This document shows, piece by piece, positions 11,471 to 24,345 of a stretch of 64,000 bases of DNA. Source of the DNA: Chaenocephalus aceratus (Eukaryota; Chordata; Actinopteri; Perciformes; Channichthyidae); NCBI GenBank assembly GCA_023974075.1, contig CM043785.1, forward strand, positions 26,448,525 to 26,512,524, given 5' to 3'. Both the position numbers and the translations under genes were made by a program. Each line of letters opens with the position of its first letter. Position 1 is the first letter of the stretch. The notes beneath the pieces were generated by a model that worked only from the letters and a program-made list of their open reading frames with translations, was not told the DNA's origin and did no database searches.

Positions 11471-11690
11471 GAAAGAACATTCATCCATCCATCCATCTTC
11501 TCCCGCTTATCCGTGGTCGGGTCGCGGGGGGTAGCAGTTCCAGCAGAGAGCCCCAAACTTTCCTTTCCCTGGCGACATCAACCAGCTCTGACTGGGGGAT
11601 CCCAAGGCGCTCCCAGGTCAGCGAAGAGATATAATCCCTCACCTGGTCCTAGGACTACCCCTCGGTCTCTTCATTAGAACATTAGTCTTA
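11471..11690. mobile_element. Fish CATCCATC-type retroposon fragment
   Basis: Starts with (CATC)n and continues CCGCTTATCCGTGGTCGGGT, GTCGCGGGGGGTAGCAG and CCCAAGGCGCTCCCAGGTCA, a sequence I recognise as a very common fish dispersed repeat, probably the 3' end of an RTE/BovB-type or related LINE. It has no coding capacity. The class assignment comes from memory of the motif and is tentative. Confidence 0.5.
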
Positions 11691-14218
11691 ATTCATATTA
11701 ATAGTCTTTTATAGTTTTGTTTGCCTTTATTTAAATGTCAGCTTATAATGTAATAATTACACATCAAATAAGAGGCTTCACGTTGACATTATATCCTGTG
11801 TTGAAATACCAAGGCTGTTGAATTGTTGGTTTCAAAATTTAAATCTTCTTTTGGAAAGCAAAAAAATATCCGACATTCTCACAGTCCGATAAAGTAATTC
11901 TCAGAACATAAACCTTGAGAACTCCAAACACTGGGTTTACCACAATAGATCGTGAAGAACCTGTCTACCTGACCTTTTCGTTGAAACCACTCCTACACCA
12001 TTCTGCTGTGATAAATATCTCAACCTTGGTTAACTTACAGCTATAATAATAAATGGACACGGTGGAGAAGTATATGTAACAAAGGAGGCACTGTTTTATA
12101 TATCCTAGTATAAACAGCACAATCTCACATAGCAGAAAGGGAGGTTTTCATAACGAGAAACCGCTTGTGAAAACATTTTGCTGGCTTAGCTACCTTTAAC
12201 TTCTCTTGGGAATTCCATTTTCAGACGGCAATGCTGAAAACACAGCATACTGCTCGGAGGTGTCCAACTTTGAGTATGGATCAATATGGCTTATAATAGA
12301 TCTGTTTAGGTATGTTTCACACTGCAGTCTGTGCTCATCTTGATTTAACATCCCTCTGCTCAAATAGCTTAACACAAGGCTCAGGTAGGTTTGTTGAGAG
12401 AAAAACAATGGTTATTATTTCACTGTAGCAACAGCCTTAGTGATTAATGATCTTACTGTTTCATGACAACAAAACGGCCTGACTGCAGTGGAGAGCGAAT
12501 CACATGCCTTTTGAAATAGTGCATCTTAGATAAAAAATATATATTATATGTATTAATGTGGCTGGATTTCAAAGAGTTCAAATGTTAAGGCCCCAAACTC
12601 AACTCAAAGTTTCAAAATCTCTTCTAAAACTGTTGAATTGAGCTTTACTTCATGCTGAGGCCAACATAGTTTTTGGAGCCAATGTTAGCAGGATTATGTC
12701 TCATATTGCTTGATAAAAGGGCAGCAGAAACTCGTCCTACAGGCAAATTATAAACCTAAATCACTGCACCATCAACACTGGTATGGAAGCTGCTCCATTT
12801 CTTAGGAGAGCCGTACATAGGGACTTGTCAATTGTTGGTAAGGCGGATGTTGGGTGTGTTGTCATGTCAGGCAGCCAACAAAAAAAAAATTGAACAAATG
12901 TAAACTGTTTTGCAAATGAACCCCTGGTCTATCTCGGAGCTAAGAGCTGTGTCTCCATGGTAACAGTCAATGATTTCAGCCGAAAACTAACAAACAACTA
13001 TTCCAAAGAGCATAATGGTTTATTAGCAATGTTGTGAAGTGATCAGTGATGAAGTTTTAGAGTTCAATAACTCCTTGAATCTTTAGATTTGTTTTTCTTT
13101 TGCTACACTCCTCACTGAAATTAGGTAAAAACAACCCTGTTTTAGAGAATGGTAAGATTTCTGTTATATGAACAAAGGTGTGAAGCTGTCGCTCTGCAAC
13201 ACCACTTTGAAGCATGCCTTAATTTATATAAAAGCAAATTAGTCCTACTTAAGGAAGGAGTTTAACAGCTTAATCCATTACCATAAACCTCGAACTGAAT
13301 AACAAGGCATCCATACTGAATTTTTAAGCATCAGATGATTCATTGATCTTGACTTGTATTGATTTAGATTGAACTGAATATATATGTTATGACCCTGTCT
13401 GCTCCTGCCTCATCCACGAGGCAAAACATGGGACTGAGAAACAGTTTACCCTTGTAATCACAGCCAATATGCCCAGAGGACAAAATGACACAAAAAGGGT
13501 GACATATACACAGGGAAAATAACTGAAAGGCATTAATGTGAATTCAAAATACACTGAATGCATGCACTGTGGCATAAACCCCCAGGGGAGCAGTATAAAA
13601 CCTTACCTACTCAAGTAATCATGTCACACACTGCAACAACTATACACATACACACATGACAGAAAAGCAGCATCTCATGAGCTATAATTGGCTGAGCACA
13701 TTGACCTTGTTCAGTGTTTTTCTGTGTGCGTGTGCATGCATTTAAGTGCTTATAGAGGTTCAAGGCGAGCTTAGACTGTAGCATGCAGGTTGCAGACATT
13801 TCTCTTTAAACTTAGTAAGCATCTTTTTATTCCTACCGTATTCAAATTATATGTGATGATGGATGGACCTTTAATACATGCAGCCCCTGGGCTCTTACAC
13901 CAAGTGTGTATACGTCTGTGTCTGTACTGTATGTGGGAGAGCTTCATTGTGTGTGTATGAGCCTGATCGTGTGTGTATGTGTTGTGTGAGTTTAAGAGAG
14001 TGATAGAGATGTAGAGAGAGAGAGAGAAGGGGTAAATAGACAGGGGTCAAAGTGAAAGTGTGCCTTGTGTTAATTTAGTGGGAATCATGGCAATATAGGG
14101 GATGCAGGGATCAGAGGGAAGGATAATGAAGGGAATGTAATATTGACCTTAAATTACATATCTTAGAAACACACTCTTCTTACTGCACCTTATTCTGTAT
14201 ACTGGTACAGCAGTAATC
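11691..14218. other. AT-rich spacer
   Basis: No open frame with recognisable domains, no paired inverted repeats that I could see, and no RNA gene. GT-rich and GAGA-rich stretches precede the microsatellite near 13910-14030. Confidence 0.6.
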
Positions 14219-14342
14219 ACACACACACACACACACACACACCAACACACACACACACACACACACACACATGCACACACACACACACACACACACACCA
14301 CCACACGCACGCACACACACACACACACCACACACACACACA

Positions 14343-14389
<47 letters not shown>
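14219..14389. repeat. Interrupted (CA)n microsatellite
   Basis: About 170 bp of CA with CAACA, ATGCA, CACCAC and CACGCA interruptions. The overlapping Cys/Val and His/Thr frames are artefacts of the repeat. Confidence 0.97.
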
Positions 14390-14392
<3 letters not shown>

Positions 14393-16889
14393 TTTCCAAA
14401 ACCCACATGCCTTTAGATGTAGAGTGCTGAGAGGAAATTGCCGGCGGCAAGAGTTGTCCTATCTAATAACACCCTAAAATGGAGAGAACTGGGGAGAAAA
14501 GCAAAAAAAAGAGAGGATAACAAGAGCAAAATGCAGAAGACATATTTTGAGAATATTGTGGCCGGTCACACTCTAAAAACAAATGCCTTGGCTCAACAAA
14601 GAAAATCAACGCAACAGTTTGCATCGATGTTTATTGAGTTAAGACAACTCCTAATGAAATTGTCTTAAAGCAACAAAGTTATTTGAGTTAGGGGAGAAGG
14701 CTTTTCCTCTACAATCAGAGGTGTTTTTAATTACCACTTATTTAATAATTGGTAGCATAAACACACGTTTTGAAGTTTTACCACATGATTTAAAAGGAAT
14801 TTTAAGTTGTATGTACTTAATTACCATCATTGTGAACATTGTGACGTTTTTAAGTTGAACAACCATTTATAAATGAAGTTGATCCAAAATATATTGTATT
14901 CAATAGTTTTTCTTCTTAGCTTTTTCATGTTTTTGCCTTTAAAGAAAGACATTAATTGATTCCACAACAAAATATAAGGCAATTCACTTTTTATTTTTGA
15001 ACTGCAGTTGTTTATTTCAACACATGATGTTCAATCAGGAGGGAATTCATTTAGTTTGAACATTTATGAACACATGCCATATGATAAGGTGCATGAACAC
15101 CTGAAATCACAGCTGACTGCAGGAGAGAGGAGAACCATTTTATAGTTTGGCTGCAGCACAGTGATTGGCTGCTGGAGAATGAGGTGAAATGTAATAGGTT
15201 AAAGAGAACGCCTGTGATGAGCTGATTATATGCAGCTGCGGAGTGAATGTATATACACCCAGTCTTCCTGAAAGAACTTGCGCTGAGCTTCATTTAAATC
15301 TTGAAAAAAAAGATAAATAACACAAATTTAAATTGCCCCACAAATAATAAATAAACACATTAGCCATATTACCATGGGACATGGGGACACAGCAAATACA
15401 TGCTGCCATCACATCGAAGTTAGAGGCCTTTGCATATTTAAAACCAGTGCCAAATATGTCAAATCTGTAAAGTTTTTGTAAAACTACAGAAACAAACTCT
15501 CAATGGCCACCAATCTGCAGATCACACACATCCATTTTACAAAAGATATAACAAAGATGTTTACACTGCCGACAGTCATTATTTCAAACAGTATGAACAC
15601 ATTTAACGCAGAATGCTTGCTCATTCATTTGTTTCCCTCGACCACAATGGTTGCCATCGTATGGTCAGATCCTGGGTGGACCGGTCACTGATGAAGTCAT
15701 GTCCTTTTGAAGCACATTGAATAATAGGTTAGCGCATCAGAGATAATGAATTAGGTAATGCATACTTTTTAAACTCTTAGCTAATTCAGAGCCATTATTA
15801 CCAGCTGCTAAAGCAACGCTGGTATTGTTTTCACCTATTGAGTCTGCATGTGTGTGTCGTCATGGCAATGTGGTCCTGAAGACACACAGAGGTGCTTTTG
15901 AGTACTTTGACTAGTGTTTAAATGCATGTGGACATATTTTGTCAATCACAATCGTGCAAGTTTCAGTGGACCTTCTCATCTTTTTTGCAGGTTCCATACA
16001 ATACATGAACTGGAGCAGAAGAGCAGAAGCCACTTTTCAAATTGTACACAATCCTTTTCCCATGCCATTGCTGTCAACACCTATCCATGCTGAACGTTGC
16101 TAAGATATTATTGATTGGAGTGTGGCCAAAAGTGCAATATGCTTCAAAATGTAACTGACAGAGAGCAGTGCTTTGTCCTGTGACACTGTGCCCATGGATT
16201 TTATTTTATTTCAAGATTTTTAATTACGTCACTAAACTCCTTGAAAAGGTCCTCTTCCTTTTCTCCAAGGTACACGACAAGGCAGCGGATGGCTATAGTT
16301 CTCTGCACACTTCATTTGTATTGTGCTATTTTTGAAAAGGAAAAAAAGAGAAATGACCTAAATGAATATATTCTGAATGGGTGACTGCCAACAACTCTAA
16401 ATAACGATCCTACCTCAAGAAGCATCAGGAGATTCATTTTTTATAAAAAGCGACATCACAATAGTAACCAAAGTATTTTTACACTCACAGTAGCCTCTAC
16501 CTTTTACCCTCTCACAGAACTATTCACAGTTCAAAGGCTGCTAATGTTGGTCAAACAGCAATTTGCCTATACAGTGCAACTACAAGGCTATCTACTGTAT
16601 TTGAATGACAAAAGATGACACTCACCTTAAAATGTCCTTTGTATATTTCTATTTGTCTTAACTGTGGGAACTTGTCCAGGCATGTTAAGTGGGAGTGGAC
16701 TTGAAACCCTTAACTCAAGGTGTAGAAAAATGAAGTTATCAAGCCAATTGCATTACTTACTACAACTTGAATTTTGTTTTAAGTCAATTAACGCAGAAAA
16801 TCAGAGTTCAAATTACACACAATATTAAGTTGATGTAATTACCAACATTATTACGTCAACACAACTTATAAATTAATGTTTGCAACTTT
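14390..16889. other. AT-rich spacer
   Basis: No convincing gene. The stretches at 14565-14900 and 16680-16890 share a style of short AGTTAA/AAGTTGA-rich sequence often seen inside degraded fish transposons, but I could not define termini. Confidence 0.5.
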
Positions 16890-19647
16890 AAGGAAGAGAT
16901 TCAACCAATACTTAACTCGATAGCATGTCTGCATGTAGGGAGGAAACTTATACAAAATGTACACCACCCCAAATTGATCATGTTGTTGATAGTGCTATAG
17001 ATGCGCTGCGAATAAAATTAGACTCTGTTGCTCCTTTGAAAAAGAAGAAAATAAAACAACATAGATTAGCTCCATGGCATAATGCCGAAACCCGCAAAAT
17101 AAGCAACAGTCTAGACAACTTGAAAGGATATGGCGTTCCACTAAACTTGAAGAATCTCGTTTAATTTGGCATATTACTCTCAATGAATATAAGAAAGCAC
17201 TGCGTAAAGCGAGAGCAGCCTACTACTCTTCATTATAGATGAGAATAAGAATAATGCAGATTTCTTTTCAGCACTGTAGCCAGGCTGACAGAGAGCCACA
17301 GCTCGATTGAGCCTACTATTCCCATAGCACTCAGTAGTAATGATTTTATGTGCTTTTTTAACGATAAAATTGTTACTCTTAGAAACAAAATTAATGACCT
17401 CTTGCCTTCGACCAGTATAGTGTTATCAACAGCTCCCGGAAACGTAAATTCTAATATTACACTAGATAGTAAACTAGAATGCTTTCAGCCATTAACCTTG
17501 AACAATTATATTCAATGATTCTCTCTTCTAAACCATCAACGTGCATGTTAGACCCAATTCCAACTAAGCTGTTGAAGGAAGTTTTTCCATTAATTAGCAC
17601 TTCTTTATTAAATATTATGAATATGTCTTTATTATCAGGCTATGTTCCACAATCATTCAAAGTAGCAGTGATAAAACCGCTTCTTAAAAAGCACAACCTC
17701 GATCCAGAGGTTTTAGCCAACTATAGACCTATTTCTAATCTTCCGTTCCTCTCAAAAATTCTTGAGAAAGCGGTCGCAAAACAGTTGTGTGATTACTTAA
17801 AAAACAATGATTTATTTGAAGATTTTCAGTCTGGCTTTAGAACACATCATAGCACAGAGACAGCTCTGGTTAAAGTCACAAGTGATATTCTAATGGCCTC
17901 GGACAGGGGACTTGTCTCTATTCTTGTTTTGCTCGATCTTAGTGCTGCATTTGATACTATCGACCATGATATCCTATTGCAAAGACTAGAGCACTTAGTT
18001 GGCATACAGGGAACTGCTTTAGGCTGGTTTAGGTCCTATCTATCTGAACGCTCTCAGTTTGTACGTGTTAACGATGAATCTTCCACGCAAACCAAAGTTA
18101 GCCATGGAGTGCCACAGGGCTCAGTGCTCGGACCTATTTTGTTCACATTATATATGCTTCCGTTAGGCAATATTATAAGGAATCATTCTGTAAACTTTCA
18201 TTGTTATGCGGATGATACTCAACTATATTTATCAATCAAGCCTGATGAATTTATCTAAATAAAATTCAAGACTGCCTTAAGGACTTAAAAACGTGGATGA
18301 CCTTAAACTTTTTGATGTTAAACACGACCAAAACTGAAGTTATTGTACTTGGCCCGAAGAATCTACGAAACAAATTATCTAAAGATATACTAACTATGGA
18401 TGGCATTAATTTGGCCTCCAGTGAGACTGTAAGGAATCTTGGTGTTATATTTGATCAGGATTTATCCTTTAACGCCCACATAAAATCAATTTCAAGGACC
18501 GCCTACTTCCATCTACGTAACATTGCAAAAATCAGGCATATCTTGCCTCAAAACGATGCAGAGAAACTAGTCCATGCATTTGTTACTTCTAGCTGGATTA
18601 TTGTAACTCTTTATTATCAGGGAGTACCAAGAAGTCAATCAAGTCGCTTCAGCTGATTCAAAATGCTGCGGCTCGTGTACTAACCAGAGTTAGGAAAAGG
18701 GACCACATTACTCCTGTTCTGGCTGCCTTACACTGGCTCCCTATAGAACACAGGATAGAATTTAAAATTCTTCTTCTCGCCTACAAAGCCCTTAATGGGC
18801 AGGCGCCATCTTACCTTAAAGAACTCATTATACCCTACTGTCCTACTAGGGCATTGCGTTCCAAGAATGCAGGTTTGTTGGTTGTTCCTAGAATCTTTAA
18901 AAGTACAATGGGAGCCAGAGCCTTTCTTATCAAGCTCCACATTTGTGGAATCAGCTTCCAGTTTGTGTTCGGGCGGCAGACACCCTATCCGTTTTTAAGA
19001 GTGTGCTTAAGACCTTCCTTTTGATAAAGCTTATAGTTAGGGCTGATTAGACTCAGCCCCTAGTTTTGCTGATATAGGCTTAGTTTTGTCGGGGGACATC
19101 TTACTTCTTCCTTCTCTCTGTCTATACCCGTGTACACTCATGTTCCGATTAACCCAGCTTCCCCAAATGTCTTTCTTTTTGGTGTCTATATATGCTGGGA
19201 TCCGGAGTCATGGATGATCCTGCGGTCCTGTGTCCTGGATCGCGAGCGCTGGATCTTGAGTCGTGGCTGTGGTCCTGGATCATAGGTCCTGGATGGATAT
19301 CCTCGTGGATTCATCTTCCTATTATACACACATGCATTTCCAAACATTTGGACTACCTATGTTGCAAATGTATTATCTTTTCAATTTACACACGGCATCT
19401 ATTGCACGTCTGTCCGTCCTGGGAGAGGGATCCCTCCTCTGTTGCTCTCCCTGAGGTTTCTCCCATTTTTCCCTTTAAACTGGGTTTTCTTGGAAGTTTT
19501 TCCTTGTACGATGTGAGGGTCTAAGGACAGAGGGTGTCGTATTGTCATACTGATATCTGTACACACTGTGAAGACCACTGAGACAAATGTAACATTTGTG
19601 ATATTGGGCTATATAAATAAACATTGATTGATTGATTGATTGAACAT
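16890..19647 (+). mobile_element. L2/CR1-clade LINE, 5'-truncated copy
   Basis: Runs from the linker upstream of the RT domain through the RT core and C-terminal region to a 3' tail of (TGAT)n at about 19625-19647, preceded by a GGGCTATATAAATAAA motif and a CT-rich 3' UTR with a GGTTTCTCCCATTTTTCCC motif. ORF1 and the endonuclease are missing. This is the usual shape of a LINE insertion truncated during target-primed reverse transcription. The interior has several frameshifts, described with the RT entry. Confidence 0.9.
17170..19030 (+). pseudogene. L2 LINE reverse transcriptase, frameshifted
   Basis: The largest open piece (17479-18258, 259 residues) holds the RT fingers and palm: [39 protein letters not shown], a [13 protein letters not shown] block, [20 protein letters not shown] (first catalytic Asp), [18 protein letters not shown] and the catalytic YADD in [15 protein letters not shown]. 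The frame breaks near 18255, and the thumb and C-terminal region continue from 18268 (KTWMTLNFLMLNTTKTEVIV) to about 18595. A second break then leads to the LHWLPI and KILLLAYKALNGQAPSYL blocks. Upstream, 16925-17260 encodes linker sequence with stops. The catalytic residues are intact but the polypeptide is not. Confidence 0.9.
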
Positions 19648-22040
19648 GCATGGACAACTGTTCACACACATGCCTGCACACAAACATACACAGCAATACA
19701 CAGCAATGAACCCGTAAAAGTCATTCAAAGACGCACACTGAGATTCACATGGACATACTTAAAATTCAGGCCAAAGGAATTGAAGCCTGTTTTTATTTGG
19801 ACTGCTAACAGTCTTATTTCAGAGGTCTGGGTATACACAGAGGAATACAGGCTGAACTCTAGGCCTGAGCACACACTTCCTTGCAAATACACAACACTTA
19901 TACACACTTCCATGCACACACAAACTCACTCCCGTAAACACAATGTGAATTACACATATCTCCACATTCATAAAAAATACCCAAACCAATGGTCTAAAAT
20001 ATCCCTATTTAATGTGTTTACAAACTAGAGAAAAATGTTCTTTCAACAATTCCCTTATAGCAAAAACAGGTCACGTCGAACTGTTTCGCTCGATGAGTAA
20101 CATGCATGTAGGCTATTTTTCTGTACAGAAGTTGCTGATGAATATTCTAACAACAATAACAAGAATCACTGCGGATTGTTTGGCTCTCTGTTCTGTGTCA
20201 ACACTGTTCTGTGTTTGCAGTCTGTGTTACCCTGCATCTATTTCTCACCCAAGCAACTAATTAGTGAGTTATGGTGCTGATTGCTAACATCAAACTTTTT
20301 TCCCATTTGAAAATATATTTTTAGTTGGACCTAGTGAAGCACAGTATTCAAGCCAATGGTTTTGTTCTTGCTGTGAGGAAATGGGTGAATCAAAAATATT
20401 TAGTGGCATTTAGTGGCACACTGGCAATGTGTTGCCCTTGTTCTCAGGTCAATTGATGAAAGTAATTAAAGATTTGTATTTTTTCTGTCTCCGACATAAT
20501 AAAATATAGATGAGGAGAATAAACTGGGCTTAGACACAACCCGTAATATATCTGAATAATCAGCCAAAGCTTGTTTTTTTACCCTGAAATGTATGTTAAC
20601 CGAAGGGATTTTCCTGAAATAAAATATGTTATGGTCTACATTTTGAAAATAAAATAGGTTTTATTATAGTTTTCTCTTTTGACATGCATAATTAGATGTG
20701 TTATCACAACAACGTGCATTATTAACATTTCACTCATTGTCATTAAGAACCATATTGATGGTGTAAGCATTTCAGTATCCATATTGTTGTTTGGAAGGTG
20801 CAAATTCGGCAAATGTGAACACATCTTTTAAGATTCAAATAAAAATATGTTGGTAAAGCAGTAAAAATTATCATAGAAATGTCTTTTTTTTAATTTGGGT
20901 TAAAGTCTGTGACACAGGATAAATGAGCCTGGAATTGTCCAGACAAACAGATTATTTGTTTGAAGTCCTTGTTATTTGTATTATACTGATCCTGCTTTAA
21001 ATAGAACCAGCAACATTTGGTGCGTGTCAAGAAACTCAGATTACAATGTCCAGAGACCGCTGACTTTCCAGCACGTCAGACAGATCACATATGGAACTAA
21101 AGCCTAAACTTGTTCAAGTTATTTCTTTGTTTACTTCCTGTTGTCGCAGCTCTATTCATAAGTTTTAGGTGTGGTGGTTTCACACCCTGCGATCACCCTC
21201 ATGAGTGCTACCAGGTCTAAGTGTTGGAAACTAGTTTGGCAGTGAATGTTGTGGAAAATGACAGCATGAAGCTGTAGTAGGGTATAACACTGCCCGAGGA
21301 TATAATATTGACACGCAAATAAAACACCACCATTTTTGTTGTCTGTACTCCTTAGAAGAGTAGTGTTTCTGTCGGGGGCAAAAACTACGTTTTCTTTCGT
21401 TTTAATCTTCTCTTGTTTTGTTCAGAATTTGAGCTTGAGAATTTGTATATCTGTATGGTCCCCAAACTTAAGCCAAATACTAAGTCCAAATAGTATGGAC
21501 CTATGCAATTATTTTCCAATTTCTGTCAACAATGTTGTGTTCTTGTTGCTAGCCTTTTGGTTTTGGTCGCCTCTGCACCCTTTTTTAATTTGCAGTGTAG
21601 TCTGTACTGAAGGCTTTATCAAATGTAATACTGATCTATATTAATAACTGACTGCAAGTTTGGGTAAGAAACAAGCTTGGGTAAGAAACATAAAAAAGCA
21701 AGTGGAGGAAGCTAGATTTAAAAAATCATCCATCCGGCCAAATTGTCACACGCAACACATAATGATTGTTCAGACTTGTTACTCTCATTCAACAGTTGCA
21801 TGTCAGATTTGTTTCTCTTTTTTTTTTGCAAGTGTTTGAATAAATACAACAACATTTTTCTAAAATGCATATCTAAATTAGCTATAATGTCAATATAGGA
21901 TTACTTGGTTTGTTTTTTTCTTTCTCTTGTTTCCCTTTATCTATCGTTTATTTGATTAGTTTGGAGGAAAGAAGGTGCAATAAACTGAGGGAAAGACATT
22001 ACTTTTGAGTTGTTTTATCCCTGCCAACTCGCTAATTCTC
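19648..22040. other. AT-rich spacer
   Basis: CA-rich near 19640-19720 and 19870-19930, otherwise AT-rich. No domain-bearing frame and no paired termini were recognised. Confidence 0.6.
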
Positions 22041-22084
22041 CAAATGTTTAGCTATTTTCACTTGCCAAGCATAACAAGAGCCTT

Positions 22085-22505
22085 CCCAGCTAGAAATGTT
22101 TGGTTCTAAAAACATTCTGAGAATGCTACCATTCACTGTTCTAGGAATGTTTTCAATGGGAAGTTTTCTTTTGGTTCCAAGAACGTTCTTCTGAAAGGTA
22201 GGATAACGTTCTCTAAAAACATTCTTAAAATGTTTGGTGATAACTTTCTTAAGATGTTTTTGATAACATTGTTCGAACATTATGCCCTACTATTTTTAAA
22301 ACATTTTCAGCGGGAAGTTTTCTTTTGGTTCCAAGAACGTTCTTCTGAAAGGTAGGATAACGTTCTCTAAAAACATTCTTAAAATGTTTGGTGATAACCT
22401 TCTTAAGATGATTTTGATAAGCTTCTTAAGATGTGTTTGATAACATTGTTAGAACATTATGCCCTACTTTTCTTAAAACGTTTTCAGCTGCAAGTTAGAT
22501 TTTTT
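22085..22505. repeat. Tandem repeat with ~154-bp period containing AGAACGTTCT-like motifs
   Basis: The block GGGAAGTTTTCTTTTGGTTC begins at 22158 and again at 22312. Each unit continues through CAAGAACGTTCTTCTGAAAG, GGATAACGTTCTCTAAAAAC and TGTTTGGTGATAAC, ending with AACATTATGCCCTACT. The second unit carries a ~25-bp internal duplication near 22405-22440. Shorter degenerate pieces of the same theme lie at 22085-22157. The style matches a dispersed fish repeat, but I cannot name the family. Confidence 0.85.
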
Positions 22506-22543
22506 TATGTTGCCAGAATGTTATTATTTTAGAGTAGGATAAC

Positions 22544-24340
22544 TGTTACGGCTGCTGTTTCTGCCTGCTCAGTAACCTGTCTGGGATTGTTTGCAGCTGT
22601 GTACGTGTGTGATATGTAAATGAGCTGTGTGGTTGCCCCGACATCATTGGCTGTCATCTCCTGGTCCCCCTCTGAAGATGGTGATTGGATTGATGTCACC
22701 CAATCGCAGCGCACAGCCGGCGCACACCTGCTGGGGAGGAGTACAAAGGCCTTGGAAAATCATCACTCTGGAGGCTCTGCTGTGTGAGCGGAGGCCTCTC
22801 GCTTGTTGCTCTCGTTTGTGTGCAAATGTGTAACCAGTGGTTAACTAGTGTGATCTGGGGGGTATACTGCGAAGCAGGATTTTCGTTTAGCCGGCTAAAT
22901 TCAGGGCAAACTCCGGCTTTCCGGTCATCCGAAGCTGGTTCTCTTTTTAGCAGGCTAGATCTCCATGGTAATATATGCTAAGCAGCTAACCTGGTCGGGA
23001 CCAGGTTAGGTTGCAGGCTAAGAGCTCAACTCAGTGAAAGCACCGCCTGCTGACCAATCAGAGCTCAGTGTGCGGAGTTTAAAGCGATCAAGTCATATTA
23101 CAGGAGAAAGGAAATACAGAAAAACTGCCGTCGCAGGAAAGACGGCCGGCAAAAATCACCGACTGTGTGAACGTGAACATTAATAGAATATCACCTCCCA
23201 TCTTCAGAGCAATCTGACTATTATAACATTAGCGCTAAGAAAGCTTACTTAAATATCTGCCACAACATAAGTAACAGATCAGAGTAACATTAAGTACAGT
23301 CCGCGGCATATCACTTCATAATGTATCATATATCTGATATCTCCTTATCTGAGTCAGCTGAGCCGTACCTGGCCGTGCAACACTCACAGTGTCACATACT
23401 GTATGCAGAAGTATTATTTTAAGCAACACATTAAGTTGACGAAACACTCGAGACAAATATAATTAAAGTCAGATCGTGTTTTAGACGGGGCAGTGATATC
23501 ATAAACCTGTTAATGTACGCATTCAAACACTTTTTCTTTTGCCAGCTGTATTCACCTTGCAGGTGCAGCTCTGTGGCTTTGATCCTGGATCAAGTGTTTA
23601 ATTCATGGATGTTTAAAGTTTAACTTCTTCATTTTTGACTAGTATTAAAGTTCACTTTTCATTCAGGAAGTATGACGCTGCGCTGTCAGTACGCTTCTCC
23701 ATGTTTGTGATTGGTCGAATGCTCCAGATACCACCCCTTTCATGTGAACGCGCACCTAACTAGATAGGACACGGCTGGCTTGAGCGATCCACTTGATAAC
23801 CAGCGTCGTAGTACAGTTTAGCGAGAGCGCGTATGTTTTGGATTAGGCCAACCGGCTAACTCAAACATATCCAGGTTAGGTTGAACCAGCTTCGTAGCAT
23901 AGGCCCCTGGTGTGTTAGTAGTGCCTAGAGTAGCTTAGTTAGAGGTTAGAGTAGTTTACATAGTGTTTAGAGTAGCTTAGGTTTTTGTGACTGTTGCCTT
24001 TAGTTTAGCTGTGTGTTTTGTATAAATTCCCTGTGTTAGTCTGTACCACTTTTAAAGTGAGGTTTTGTTCCCTATATTAGTATATATTTATTTCTTCTGT
24101 ATGTGTTTAGACTCACTTTTTAGAGTCCTCCCTTAGTTTGGTTGCCTAGTTAAACTTGCGCCCTTGTGGCCTCTATTGTTTGTTATTTAAACCGGTGTTT
24201 GTGGCAATTTGTTTGTTTCAGGCTGCTTGCCTGCCATTTTGTTCACCTGTTGTGCATTAAAACAACTTATAACTTTTACCAATCCCATTCTGGTTGTGTT
24301 GCTTCCCTTTGATTCCCCTAGCTCAGAAGGGAACGTAACA
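22544..24340 (+). mobile_element. Solo LTR carrying a nested insertion
   Basis: Starts TGTTACGGCTGC and ends GAACGTAACA (TG...CA termini), flanked by a perfect 5-bp duplication ATAAC at 22539-22543 and 24341-24345. Removing the nested element at 22859-23907 leaves an LTR of about 745 bp. An ATTAAA signal at 24256 near the right end suggests plus orientation. No internal retroviral genes, primer-binding site or second LTR adjoin it, so it is best explained as a solo LTR left by LTR-LTR recombination. A 5-bp duplication is typical of Ty3/gypsy and retrovirus-like elements. Confidence 0.88.
22859..23907. mobile_element. Nested 1.05-kb inverted-repeat DNA transposon (PIF/Harbinger-like)
   Basis: The left terminus GGGGTATACTGCGAAGCAGG and the reverse complement of the right terminus, GGGGCCTATGCTACGAAGCT, form imperfect inverted repeats. 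The element is flanked by the 3-bp duplication TGG (22856-22858 and 23908-23910). No transposase frame is present, so it is non-autonomous. A 3-bp duplication fits PIF/Harbinger, but TGG departs from the usual TWA. Confidence 0.8.
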
Positions 24341-24345
24341 ATAAC

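Noticed and set aside
14149..14450. Cysteine-rich and histidine-rich frames over the CA repeats (also at 241-480, 44975-45353 and 48659-48973)
   Set aside because: Dinucleotide repeats give endless Cys-Val or His-Thr codons; there is no start context, domain or conserved flank.
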